Assembly: GCA_937928765.1 (NCBI GenBank)
Contig: CALFVX010000012.1
Coordinates: 26,124-90,123 of the forward strand
Source: an uncultured Endomicrobiia bacterium
GTDB taxonomy: Bacteria > Elusimicrobiota > Endomicrobiia > DTEH01
Direction of reading: 5' to 3'
Length of the DNA: 64,000 nucleotides
The position numbers and the translations under genes were made by a program. Below, piece after piece: positions 55,056 to 63,946 of the stretch. The notes below the pieces were generated by a model. That model saw only the letters and a program-made list of their open reading frames with translations. It ran no database searches and was not told where the DNA came from. Positions within the stretch are counted from its first letter, which is position 1, and the number at the start of each line of letters is the position of its first letter.

Positions 55056-55523
55056 ATGGCTGGTAAAATTTTTGGAGGAAAATTTTCTGGCAAAGGAAAA
55101 AAAATTTGTATTGTAGTGTCACGATTTAACGATTTTATAACAAAACATCTTCTAGACGGTGCTTTAGACATTCTTATAAGACACGATGTTGAAGAAGAAT
55201 ATATTGATATTATATGGGTACCTGGAAGTTTTGAAATACCTTATATTTGTAAATCTGTCGCATTAAGTAAAAAATATGATGGTATAATTGCACTAGGTGC
55301 TATAATAAAAGGCGATACTTCACACAATGAATATATTGCTCAAGAAACTACAAAAGGTATTGCACAAGTAATGTTAGAAACTATGACACCCATAGCTTAT
55401 GGAATAATTACTCCTGAAAACATTGAGCAAGCAATAGAACGTGCTGGGACTAAACAAGGAAATAAAGGTGCACAAGCAGCATTAACTTTATTAGAATTAA
55501 TCAATATAAAAATAGGAAAATAA
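55056..55523 (+). CDS. ribH: 6,7-dimethyl-8-ribityllumazine synthase
   Basis: This enzyme forms the lumazine precursor of riboflavin. From the ATG at 55056 it is 155 residues, the normal size. Motifs: ICIVVSRFNDFITKHLLDGA, WVPGSFEIP, ALGAIIKGDTSHNEYI (with the catalytic His) and PIAYGIITPENIEQAIERAG. It is followed 22 bases later by nusB, a pairing common in bacteria. Other rib genes are not in the window. Confidence 0.95.
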   Translation: MAGKIFGGKFSGKGKKICIVVSRFNDFITKHLLDGALDILIRHDVEEEYIDIIWVPGSFEIPYICKSVALSKKYDGIIALGAIIKGDTSHNEYIAQETTKGIAQVMLETMTPIAYGIITPENIEQAIERAGTKQGNKGAQAALTLLELINIKIGK

Positions 55524-55545
55524 TTTTTGTAAAAATTTGAAATAG

Positions 55546-56046
55546 ATGGAGCAATTCCTAAGTAAACCTGTAGGGTTAAGAAGGAAATCTCGAGTTTTAG
55601 CATTAAATGTTTTATATCTAATAGATCTTGCTGATATATCTATAGATACAGCGATTAATTTTATCTTTGACAGGCCACAACAATATCATGAAAGTTTAAA
55701 AAGATTTTCTTCTTTTCTTGTAATTGCTACATTACAAAATTCTAATCTAATAGATAAAATAATCAAAGAACATTTAAAAAATTGGACCATGGAACGACTT
55801 TCCATAGTTGATAGAAATATATTGAGATTAGCAACTTGTGAATTTATCTGCTGTCCTGAAACACCAGTTTCTGTTATTATTAATGAAGCTATCGAAATTG
55901 CAAAAGAATATTCTACAAGAGATTCTGGAAGATTTGTTAATGGATTGTTGGACAATATAAAGATTGTTAGAGAAGATAAAGAACTTCTTCAAAAATTTAT
56001 TCAACCACAGCAAAATATTAAAGATTTATGTAATAACAATTTATAA
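55546..56046 (+). CDS. nusB: Transcription antitermination factor NusB
   Basis: This 166-residue all-helical RNA-binding protein starts with VGLRRKSRVLALNVLYLIDLAD. The C-terminal NusB signature is VIINEAIEIAKEYSTRDSGRFVNGLLDNI near residue 105-133 (given here as separate blocks VIINEAIEIAKEYS and RFVNGLLDNI). It helps form the antitermination complex on rRNA operons. The extension after the core is about 30 residues. The ligA gene follows after 14 bases. Confidence 0.92.
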   Translation: MEQFLSKPVGLRRKSRVLALNVLYLIDLADISIDTAINFIFDRPQQYHESLKRFSSFLVIATLQNSNLIDKIIKEHLKNWTMERLSIVDRNILRLATCEFICCPETPVSVIINEAIEIAKEYSTRDSGRFVNGLLDNIKIVREDKELLQKFIQPQQNIKDLCNNNL

Positions 56047-56060
56047 CAAAATATATAATT

Positions 56061-58094
56061 ATGAAAATGAAAGATACAAGAAATAAAATTTTTTCAAAGA
56101 TAGAAGATCTAAGAAAAAAAATTAAATACCATGATTATTTATATTATGTCTTAAATCAACCAGAAATATCAGATTATGAATATGACAAATTATACAAAGA
56201 ACTAAAAGAATTAGAAGAAAAATATCCAGAATTTATCACTGCTGATTCACCTACACAACGTGTGTGTGGCGAAGTAATAAAGGAGTTTAAACCTATAAAA
56301 CATACATTTCCTATGTTATCTTTAGACAATACTTATTCTGAGCAAGAAATATATGATTGGCTAGAAAAAATATCAAAGTTTGTTCCAGCAAAAAATTTAG
56401 AATTTATAGTAGAACCAAAACTTGATGGACTAAGTTGCACTATACACTATATAGACGGTAAATTTCATACTGCTGCTACAAGAGGTGATGGTGAAACAGG
56501 CGAAGATGTTACATTAAATGTAAAAACGATAAAGAGCATACCTTTGGTTCTTGAAACAAAATATAAAATAAAAATACCAAAATTTTTTGAAGTTCGTGGA
56601 GAAGTCATAATGTTTAAAGTAGATTTTGAAAAACTTAATAAAGAGTTAAGTAATAAAGGACAACAAACATTCGCAAATCCAAGAAATGCTGCAAGTGGTT
56701 CTTTAAGACAAAAAAATCCAAAGATCACTGCACAAAGACCTTTAAGATTTTATGTTCATTCATATGGTAAAATTGAGACAGACATAGATATAAAAACCGA
56801 TGAAGAATTTTTAGAACTTTGTAAGAAGTTTTCTTTACCAGTAATACAGAATTATAAAATTTGTGAAACAATAGATGAAGTTATAAAATACTGTTTAGAA
56901 TGGCAGAATAAACGTGATAGTTTGGAATATGATATAGATGGAATGGTAATAAAAGTTAACCAACTTAAATATAGACAACAAATAGGAAATACACTTAAAG
57001 CTCCTAGATGGGCTATTGCTTATAAGTTTCCAGCTAAACAAGCAACTACAATATTAAAAAATGTTATAATGCAAGTAGGAAGGACTGGAATTATTACTCC
57101 TGTAGCAGAACTACAACCGATAGAGTGTGGAGGAGTTATAATTTCTCGTGCTACATTACATAATTTTGATGAGATTAAACGTCTTGGTGTAAAAATTGGT
57201 GACACTGTTGTTGTAGAACGTGCAGGAGAAGTTATACCTAAAATAGTAAAAGTTATAGAGTCAAAAAGAACTTCTAAAGAAAAAGAAATTGAAATACCTA
57301 AAAAATGTCCAGTATGTGGAAGCAATGTTGTAAAAGAAGAAAATGAAGTTGCTTACAGGTGTCCAAATCCTTCTTGTCCAGCACAGATAATAAATAGTAT
57401 TGTGCATTTTGCTAAACGAGAGGCAATGGATATTGAAGGATTAGGCGAATCTGTTGTAGAACTGCTAGTAGAAAAAAATTTAGTTAAAAAAATTTCTGAT
57501 ATTTATTTTTTAACAAAACAACAACTTTTAACTTTACCTTTGTTTAAAGAAAAAAAAACAAATAATTTACTTTCAGCTATTGAAAAATCAAAACAGAAAC
57601 CTTTAAGTAAACTATTGTATGCTTTAGGAATAAGACATGTTGGAGAAAAAGCAGCAGAACTTTTAGCTGAACATTTTGGTAGTTTAGATAATATCATGCA
57701 AGCAACTGAATCAGAACTACAAAGAATTTCAGAAGTAGGTCCTGTAATGGCTAAATCTATAAAAGAATTTTTTGAAAATAGATATACTATTGAAATTATA
57801 AACGAACTTAAAAAAGCAAATGTTAATATGACACAAACCAAAGCTGAAAATAAAGAAAAACAGATATTTAAAAATATGACTGTAGTATTTACTGGAGAGT
57901 TAGAATCTATGACAAGAAATAAGGCTGAAGAACTAGTAAAACAAATGGGAGCGAAAACATCTTCATTTGTATCTAAGTCTACATCACTTGTAGTTGTTGG
58001 AAAAAATCCGGGATCTAAATATCAAAAAGCAAAACAATTAGGTATTAAGATTTTATATGAAGAAGATTTTCTAAAAATGATTTCTGAAAAATAA
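56061..58094 (+). CDS. ligA: NAD-dependent DNA ligase
   Basis: This full-length bacterial LigA has 677 residues. Order: Ia domain with YHDYLYYVLNQPEISDYEYD, adenylation lysine in EPKLDGLSC near residue 118, RGDGETGEDVT and NPRNAASGSLRQ, the OB fold with TGIITPVAEL, the zinc finger CPVCGSN...CPNPSC near 415-435, helix-hairpin-helix repeats (LYALGIRHVGEKAAELLAEHFG) and a C-terminal BRCT domain (VVFTGELESMTRNKAEELV). All active-site residues that can be read are kept. Confidence 0.97.
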   Translation: MKMKDTRNKIFSKIEDLRKKIKYHDYLYYVLNQPEISDYEYDKLYKELKELEEKYPEFITADSPTQRVCGEVIKEFKPIKHTFPMLSLDNTYSEQEIYDWLEKISKFVPAKNLEFIVEPKLDGLSCTIHYIDGKFHTAATRGDGETGEDVTLNVKTIKSIPLVLETKYKIKIPKFFEVRGEVIMFKVDFEKLNKELSNKGQQTFANPRNAASGSLRQKNPKITAQRPLRFYVHSYGKIETDIDIKTDEEFLELCKKFSLPVIQNYKICETIDEVIKYCLEWQNKRDSLEYDIDGMVIKVNQLKYRQQIGNTLKAPRWAIAYKFPAKQATTILKNVIMQVGRTGIITPVAELQPIECGGVIISRATLHNFDEIKRLGVKIGDTVVVERAGEVIPKIVKVIESKRTSKEKEIEIPKKCPVCGSNVVKEENEVAYRCPNPSCPAQIINSIVHFAKREAMDIEGLGESVVELLVEKNLVKKISDIYFLTKQQLLTLPLFKEKKTNNLLSAIEKSKQKPLSKLLYALGIRHVGEKAAELLAEHFGSLDNIMQATESELQRISEVGPVMAKSIKEFFENRYTIEIINELKKANVNMTQTKAENKEKQIFKNMTVVFTGELESMTRNKAEELVKQMGAKTSSFVSKSTSLVVVGKNPGSKYQKAKQLGIKILYEEDFLKMISEK

Positions 58095-58118
58095 TGAATA
58101 ATTTGAAGGTTATAAATT

Positions 58119-59174
58119 GTGAATGATGTATACTTTATAAAAAATGCTTCACAAGAAAATTTTGAAAAACTTTTAAAAGTATTAGATTTAAATTTTATAG
58201 AAGAAAAAGATTTTGTTGCATTAAAAACACACTTTGGAGAAGAAAATTCCTCTACTTTTATTGATCCTTACATATACAAACCACTGATAAAAATCTTACT
58301 TAAAAAAAAATCCTTACCATTTTTTACTGACACTAACACTATATATATAGGTAAAAGAGCAAATGCAATAGAACATTTAAAACTAGCAAACCAACACGGA
58401 TTTAATATCTCATCGTTAGAAATTCCTGTTATAATAGCTGATGGTATAAAGGGAAACGATTTTTTAGAGATTGAAATAAATTTAAAATATTTTAAAACTG
58501 CAAAAATCGCTTCTAATATTTACAATGCTGATGTAATTATATCTTTGAGTCATTTCAAAGGACATATGTTATTTGGTTTTGCTGGGACTATAAAAAATCT
58601 AGGTATGGGGTGTGCTGCACGTTCTGCAAAATATTTGTTACACAATGTTTTAAAACCAAAAGTTAAGATTGATAAATGTAAATTTTGTGGAAGATGCACA
58701 GCTTTTTGTCCAGTAAACGCAATAATTTTAGAAAAAGAAAAAAAAATTATAAGTATTAATACAGAAATTTGTGTTGGATGTGGAGAATGTATTCATGTAT
58801 GTCAGTATAAGGCTTTTTCTATTCCGTGGGATTTATCATACAAAGAAGTTCAAGAAAAGACTGTAGAATATGCATATGCCGCAATAAAAAATAAAAAATC
58901 TAAATGTTTATTTATAAATTTCTTAATGAATATAACAAAAGATTGTGACTGTATCGCAAAAAAACAAACTCCTATAGTAGAAAATATTGGTATTGTTGCC
59001 GGATATGATCCTGTTGCTGTAGACTTTTGTTCTTTAAATATAGTAAATGAATATCTAAATAAAGATATATTTAAAGAATTTTGGAAAAATATCGATTATT
59101 CTTTCCAGATTAATTATGCTGAAAAAATTTTATTAGGTAAAAAGCAATACAATTTAATAGAAATAAAAAAGTGA
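58119..59174 (+). CDS. DUF362 domain protein with two [4Fe-4S] ferredoxin motifs
   Basis: This 351-residue protein has an N-terminal DUF362 domain (LKTHFGEENSSTFIDP, HFKGHMLFGFAGTIKNLGMG) followed by the ferredoxin motifs CKFCGRCTAFCPVNA near residue 188 and CVGCGECIHVCQYKAF near 218, then CxCxxK and GYDPVAVDFCSLNI in the C-terminal part. The family is widespread in anaerobes and its substrate is unknown; an electron-transfer role is likely. It starts with GTG, supported by GAAGG at 58105-58109. Confidence 0.87.
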   Translation: MNDVYFIKNASQENFEKLLKVLDLNFIEEKDFVALKTHFGEENSSTFIDPYIYKPLIKILLKKKSLPFFTDTNTIYIGKRANAIEHLKLANQHGFNISSLEIPVIIADGIKGNDFLEIEINLKYFKTAKIASNIYNADVIISLSHFKGHMLFGFAGTIKNLGMGCAARSAKYLLHNVLKPKVKIDKCKFCGRCTAFCPVNAIILEKEKKIISINTEICVGCGECIHVCQYKAFSIPWDLSYKEVQEKTVEYAYAAIKNKKSKCLFINFLMNITKDCDCIAKKQTPIVENIGIVAGYDPVAVDFCSLNIVNEYLNKDIFKEFWKNIDYSFQINYAEKILLGKKQYNLIEIKK

Positions 59175-59178
59175 AATT

Positions 59179-59658
59179 ATGAATAATAATAAATCAGAGA
59201 TAAAATTCCTAGTTGACTTTATGTGTGGAAGATTAGCAAAATGGTTAAGAATTTTAGGATATGATACAGAATTTTATAAAGAAAAATCAAGAAATAAAAT
59301 ATTAATTGAAAGTTTAAGAGAACAAAGAATAATTTTAACTAGAGACACTAAATTAAGTAATAAAAAAGCATACAAAATTTTATTTATAAAATCTGATAAA
59401 ATAAGAGAACAAATAAAACAAGTATTAAAAGAATTTAATTTAAAATTAGATAAAGAAAAATTTTTTTCTCGTTGTTCTTTATGTAATAAATTAGTCGTAA
59501 AAATAGAAAAAGATAAAGTTAAAGATGAGATACCATTATATGTTTATGAAAGTCAACAAGAATTTTATCAATGTCCTGAATGTAAAAGAATTTACTGGCA
59601 AGGGTCTCATTTCGAACTTTTCAACAAAGAAATACAACAAATCTTAAACAAAAAATAA
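59179..59658 (+). CDS. Mut7-C RNase domain protein (DUF82)
   Basis: This 159-residue protein has the PIN-like N-terminal half FLVDFMCGRLAKWLRILGYDT and RIILTRDTKLS, followed by a zinc ribbon with CSLCNK (near residue 97) and CPECKRIYWQGSH (near 133). This is the Mut7-C arrangement predicted to be an RNase (function predicted, not shown). It lies 4 bases after the DUF362 gene. Confidence 0.88.
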   Translation: MNNNKSEIKFLVDFMCGRLAKWLRILGYDTEFYKEKSRNKILIESLREQRIILTRDTKLSNKKAYKILFIKSDKIREQIKQVLKEFNLKLDKEKFFSRCSLCNKLVVKIEKDKVKDEIPLYVYESQQEFYQCPECKRIYWQGSHFELFNKEIQQILNKK

Positions 59659-59674
59659 CTCTGTCTTTTAAAGA

Positions 59675-61930
59675 ATGCATATATTCATAATCTCAATATT
59701 TATAACAGGTTTAAGTGGTATTGTTGCTGAAATATTGTTGATTCGTGAATTGTTGACAATCTTTGAAGGTAACGAATTATCATTAGGAATTATAATTGCA
59801 AATTGGTTGGTTATTCAGGCAGTAGGAAGCTATGTTGTTGCTAAAAAATTTGAATACTATAAAGAAAAAGTTTTTATTTTTATACTACTACAAATTTTAT
59901 TTTCATTAAGTTTTTTTCTTTCTATATTTTTAGCAAGAACTATAAAACACATTTTAAAAATACCATTTGGCTCAACCTTAGGTATTAATTTAATATTCTT
60001 TATAACAACGATAGTTCTTTTTTTCCCAGGATTGCTACACGGAACATTATTCACATTATCAGCTAAAATCTTACAAGAAAACAACAAAAATGATTTAATA
60101 GATATAAGCAATACATACATCTACGAAATTTTGGGAACAATTTTTGGTGCTATATTTTTTACTTATTTTTTAATAAAATACTTTAATTCATTTCAAATAT
60201 GCAATATAATTTTGATTTTAAATTTTACCTGTTGCATATTAATTTTTACTTATTATAAAATTAAAAATAAAAAAATTTTAATACTAACAACTATTTTATT
60301 TTTCATCTTTATAGGTACTTTAAGTTTAAAAGAAAAACTAGAAAAAATTTCTTTGTTTATTTTATGGGAAAAACAAAATTTAGTATATAATACAAATTCT
60401 ATATACCACAACATAGCAGTAGTTGAACAAAATAAACAATATAATATTTTTGTAAACTCAGATCTCATACTTTCTATTCCACAAATTGATAAAATTTCTA
60501 TTGAAGAACTTGTACACATACCAGTTTCATTAATTGACAGTTACAAAAGAGCACTTATTATAAATAGAGGATTAGGTGGAATAATTTTTGAATTTCTGAA
60601 ATATAAAAATTTAATTGTTGATTATGTGGAGATGGATCCAGAAATTATAAATGTAACTAAAAAATTTTCTGATGAAGTTATAAACGAAGAACTCTCTAGC
60701 TCAAATGTAAATTGTTATACTACTGATGCAGTTTATTTTATTAAAAATACTAACAACATATACGATATAATCCTTATTGGATTTTTAGAACCTAAAGATC
60801 TTAAAACAAACAGATTTTTTACTTACGAATTTTTTAAGTTTTTGAATAAAAAAATTTCAAAAAATGGTATATTAGTAATGAAAGTATCTGGTTCATCCGT
60901 ATATATTTCTAAAGAAATGGCAAAATTTAATAAAAGTATAATTAATACTGCTAACAAAATTTTTAAATATGTATATGTAATTCCAGCCGAGTATAATATA
61001 ATTTTATGTTCTAACCAAAATTTTGTTAATAACTTAAATGTGCAAAAAATTATTTCTAAATTGAAGAAAAGAAATATAAAGGTAGATTTTTTAAACTATA
61101 ATTATTTAACTTATAGATTAAATCAACAAAGAATAAACTGGTTTTATGAAAATTTAAAAGATGTTTATATAAAAATCAACTACGATTTTTTACCTTCAGT
61201 AGTGAACTACACATTACAATATTGGTCGTTTAAAGTTTCACCTTATATGTATTTTATATCTAAAAAATTTACCAATATATTTTACCTAATAATATTTTTA
61301 ATTTTAATATTTATTTTTTTAATAAGAATAAAATCTTCTGTAGAAACTGCTACTATAATAAGCTGTTTTTCTAACGGTTATGTTTCTATGCTTTTATATA
61401 TGATAATAATTCTTTCTTTCCAGATATTATATGGTTATATTTACTATAAAATTGGATTGTTAACTTCATCTTTTATGTTAGGTTCAATAATAGGAACAAA
61501 AATTTCTCTAAAACATAAAGAAAAAATTAAACTTTTACATTTAGAATTTTTTGCGCTTGCTTTAAGTGTTTTTATATTTTTAATTATAAAAATTATTAAA
61601 ATCTTTAATTATGAAATTAATCAAACAATATATTCTTTGTTTCCTTATTTATTTTTATTATTGAGTTTAATTTCAGGAACATTATCAGGTTTAAGTTTTC
61701 CTTTATATAACAAGATATTACTTGAAAATTTTACTTCAAATATTTCTTCTATAGTTGGTAAAGTTTATGCATTTGATTTATTCGGGGGATGGTTAAGTGC
61801 TATTTTTGGAAGCATTGTAATATTTCCTAATTTTGGTATAAAAGGAATTTTTTTTACTATATTAATCATAAAGCTTATAAGTATAATTACTGTTTCATAT
61901 GTTTATTTTTATGAAAAAAGAAGAATTTAA
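59675..61930 (+). CDS. Multi-spanning membrane protein with spermidine-synthase-like domain
   Basis: This 751-residue protein has three parts: seven or so N-terminal helices (about residues 1-220), a soluble Rossmann domain of the spermidine synthase/methyltransferase fold (about 230-480), and six or so C-terminal helices (about 530-750). The nucleotide loop INRGLGGI and the acidic YVEMDPEI segment are present, but the catalytic Asp of aminopropyltransferases (in a 'VDSSDP'-like block) is changed: the equivalent reads ILIGFLEP. A true polyamine synthase role is therefore doubtful. Similar membrane-fused 'SpeE-like' proteins are known in anaerobes with unknown function. The downstream recX overlaps its end. 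Confidence 0.75.
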   Translation: MHIFIISIFITGLSGIVAEILLIRELLTIFEGNELSLGIIIANWLVIQAVGSYVVAKKFEYYKEKVFIFILLQILFSLSFFLSIFLARTIKHILKIPFGSTLGINLIFFITTIVLFFPGLLHGTLFTLSAKILQENNKNDLIDISNTYIYEILGTIFGAIFFTYFLIKYFNSFQICNIILILNFTCCILIFTYYKIKNKKILILTTILFFIFIGTLSLKEKLEKISLFILWEKQNLVYNTNSIYHNIAVVEQNKQYNIFVNSDLILSIPQIDKISIEELVHIPVSLIDSYKRALIINRGLGGIIFEFLKYKNLIVDYVEMDPEIINVTKKFSDEVINEELSSSNVNCYTTDAVYFIKNTNNIYDIILIGFLEPKDLKTNRFFTYEFFKFLNKKISKNGILVMKVSGSSVYISKEMAKFNKSIINTANKIFKYVYVIPAEYNIILCSNQNFVNNLNVQKIISKLKKRNIKVDFLNYNYLTYRLNQQRINWFYENLKDVYIKINYDFLPSVVNYTLQYWSFKVSPYMYFISKKFTNIFYLIIFLILIFIFLIRIKSSVETATIISCFSNGYVSMLLYMIIILSFQILYGYIYYKIGLLTSSFMLGSIIGTKISLKHKEKIKLLHLEFFALALSVFIFLIIKIIKIFNYEINQTIYSLFPYLFLLLSLISGTLSGLSFPLYNKILLENFTSNISSIVGKVYAFDLFGGWLSAIFGSIVIFPNFGIKGIFFTILIIKLISIITVSYVYFYEKRRI

Positions 61931-62375
61931 TAAAGCTTATAATTATGCAATAAAATTGTTAAAGATTAGAGACAGATGCGAAAACGAAATTAAAGAAAAA
62001 CTTTATAACTTAAAATTTAACGAACATATTGTCAAAAAAGTTATAGAAAAATTAAAAATTTATAATTTAATAGACGACAAAAAGTTTGTCCAAAACTATA
62101 TCGCTAAACAAATTAAAAAATCTAAAAATATAAAATTGATAATTGAAGAATTAAAAAATAAATTCAATCTTGAAAACGAAATTATAAATAATATAAATTT
62201 AGAAAACTTTAAAAAACAACTATTAGAACATATTGTAGATATTATAAAAAATAAATATCCTGAATTTAATTTGTCAAAAATACAAAATTTTCTTTTATCA
62301 AAGGGATTTGATTACGATGAGATTGAAGAATTAATAAACTTGCTTAGGGAGAAAAAATATGATAATCATAGGTGA
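61911..62375 (+). CDS. recX: Regulatory protein RecX
   Basis: This small three-helix-repeat inhibitor of RecA has about 154 residues. It shows AYNYAIKLLKIRDRCENEIKEKL, VIEKLKIYNLIDDKKFVQNYI and, at the end, FLLSKGFDYDEIEELI, the repeated pattern of RecX. The ATG at 61911 (MKKEEF) is preferred over the ATG at 61899 because the added MFIF is not family-like. It overlaps the membrane protein by 20 bases and the next gene by 17. recA is not in the window. Confidence 0.82.
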   Translation: MKKEEFNKAYNYAIKLLKIRDRCENEIKEKLYNLKFNEHIVKKVIEKLKIYNLIDDKKFVQNYIAKQIKKSKNIKLIIEELKNKFNLENEIINNINLENFKKQLLEHIVDIIKNKYPEFNLSKIQNFLLSKGFDYDEIEELINLLREKKYDNHR

Positions 62376-63147
62376 AAAAATTAATGGTATGTTTAGAAAA
62401 GTTGCATTAGCCATAAAAGAAAAAGATGAAGTATTCATACAAAATCTAGCACAACAACAAATTTCCGCAGGATCAAATGTATTAGATGTTAATGTAGGCC
62501 CTGAATCTTTAGCTCATACAGAAGATCTCATATGGTTAATAAAAACAATTAGAAAAATTACAAATGCTCCTCTTGCAATTGATACTCCAAAATTAGAATC
62601 TGTTGAGGAAGGGTTAAAATATGCTGGTGAAGGGTCATTTATAAACTCATCACATGCAGATGATGAAAAACTTGATATTTATATTCCATTGGCAAAAAAA
62701 TACAATTCAAAACTTATTGTTTTAACAATATCAAAAAATGGTGTTCCTCAGGATATACAAAATAGATTGGAATTAGCGTCAAATATTATTAGAAAATGCC
62801 AAGAATATAATTTTGATATTTCAAATTTGTTTATAGATCCTGTGTTATTACCAATAAATGTCGCTCAACAACAAATCGTTCATATTATTGATTTTATAAA
62901 TCAGATAAAATTTATCTCTGAACCTTCTCCTAAAACTATTGTTGGATTATCCAATATTTCACAAGGAACAAAATATAGAAGTCTAATTGATAGAACATTC
63001 ATTTCTTTAGCTATATATGCTGGATTAGACGCAGCAATTCTTAATCCATTAGACAAAGATTTAATAGATACAATAATAACTACTGAGTTGTTATTAAATA
63101 GACAACTCTACTGCGAATCATTTTTAGAAGCATATAGAAAAAAATGA
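62359..63147 (+). CDS. acsE: Methyltetrahydrofolate:corrinoid methyltransferase, AcsE-like
   Basis: This 262-residue pterin-binding TIM barrel carries IIIGEKINGM at the start, GSNVLDVNVGPE near residue 40, APLAIDTPKLESVEEGLK, then FIDPVLLPINVAQQQ near 155 and KTIVGLSNISQGTKYRSLIDR near 195, with a late AGLDAAILNPLD. These match acetogen AcsE (MeTr), which moves the methyl group of methyl-THF to the corrinoid iron-sulfur protein (established). MetH-type pterin domains are similar, but this one stands alone. It is the last enzyme of the methyl branch, yet it lies 50 kb from the other folate genes. It overlaps recX by 17 bases. Confidence 0.88.
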   Translation: MIIIGEKINGMFRKVALAIKEKDEVFIQNLAQQQISAGSNVLDVNVGPESLAHTEDLIWLIKTIRKITNAPLAIDTPKLESVEEGLKYAGEGSFINSSHADDEKLDIYIPLAKKYNSKLIVLTISKNGVPQDIQNRLELASNIIRKCQEYNFDISNLFIDPVLLPINVAQQQIVHIIDFINQIKFISEPSPKTIVGLSNISQGTKYRSLIDRTFISLAIYAGLDAAILNPLDKDLIDTIITTELLLNRQLYCESFLEAYRKK

Positions 63148-63896
63148 ATAAAATATTAATTACCGGAGCAAGCGGATTTATAGGTAGTGCAATAGTAAAT
63201 TTACTTGCAAATGATGAAAATTATAAAATTTCTATTTTGGTAAGAAAAACTAGTAATCTTCAAAAATTACAAAATGTTATAGATAAAATAAATATCTTTT
63301 ATGGTGATGTAAGAGAAAAGAATTCATTATTTGAACCTGTAAAAAATGTAGATTTAATAATTCATTGTGCTGCTGTATTAAGATGTATAAAAAATGATAC
63401 TTATTATGAGGTTAACCAATATGGAACAAGAAATTTAATAGAAACTATAATTGAGAATAATCCTAAAATTGAAGGATTAATTTATCTTTCTTCACAAGCA
63501 GCAAGCGGGCCTTCAAATTGTTTAGATTATAAAAATCCCGACACATATTGTAAACCTGTTTCTGAATATGGTAAAAGTAAATTTTTAGCAGAACAAGAAA
63601 TCTTAAAATATAAAGATAAAATAAAATCAATAATATTGCGTCCGGCTGCTGTATATGGTCCTTACGATAAAGATATGTTTCTATATTTCAAACTTGCAGA
63701 AAAAGGATTAATACCTGTGTTTAATAAAAAATTTTATATACAATTTATATATATACACGACTTAATAAAAATAGTAAAAAATACAATATCAAACTTTAGA
63801 AGAATAAATCAAAAGATATTTTTTATTGCAGAAGATATTTTCCTTGTAATTTCTCTTAAAACTTTTAAACTTTTCTCTCTTATTTCATCTTCTTGA
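63144..63896 (+). CDS. NAD-dependent epimerase/dehydratase, 3' part lost at a sequence junction
   Basis: This extended short-chain dehydrogenase has ILITGASGFIGSAIVNLL at the start, then VDLIIHCAAVLR, YLSSQAASGPS, and the catalytic YGKSKFLAE near residue 145. LRPAAVYGPYD and the YIHDLIKIV segment follow. The family normally has about 310-330 residues. Here the similarity ends at about residue 230 (FFIAED, near base 63838), and a low-complexity tail then leads to an early stop. The remaining 20 or so codons read antisense to a minus-strand gene, so the frame's last part is not real coding. The gene overlaps the methyltransferase by 4 bases. Confidence 0.65.
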   Translation: MNKILITGASGFIGSAIVNLLANDENYKISILVRKTSNLQKLQNVIDKINIFYGDVREKNSLFEPVKNVDLIIHCAAVLRCIKNDTYYEVNQYGTRNLIETIIENNPKIEGLIYLSSQAASGPSNCLDYKNPDTYCKPVSEYGKSKFLAEQEILKYKDKIKSIILRPAAVYGPYDKDMFLYFKLAEKGLIPVFNKKFYIQFIYIHDLIKIVKNTISNFRRINQKIFFIAEDIFLVISLKTFKLFSLISSS

Positions 63897-63946
63897 TCAA
63901 GGAATTTTATTAATTTCTCTTCTATTTTTTCTAATTTTTTCTTCAT
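63809..63946 (-). pseudogene. N-terminal fragment of a translin-family-like gene
   Basis: On the minus strand an ATG at 63944-63946 opens a 45-codon frame. It begins MKKKLEKIEEKLIKFLDQ, continues EDEIREKSLKVLREITRKI and ends SSAIKNIF. The DE-REK-LK---REI---S--AI pattern matches the start of translin-family proteins (from memory, moderate certainty), which should continue with a conserved HRGE-type segment for about another 150 residues. Instead a stop follows exactly where the plus-strand epimerase sequence takes over. This is a broken gene or a mis-joined contig end. Confidence 0.5.
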
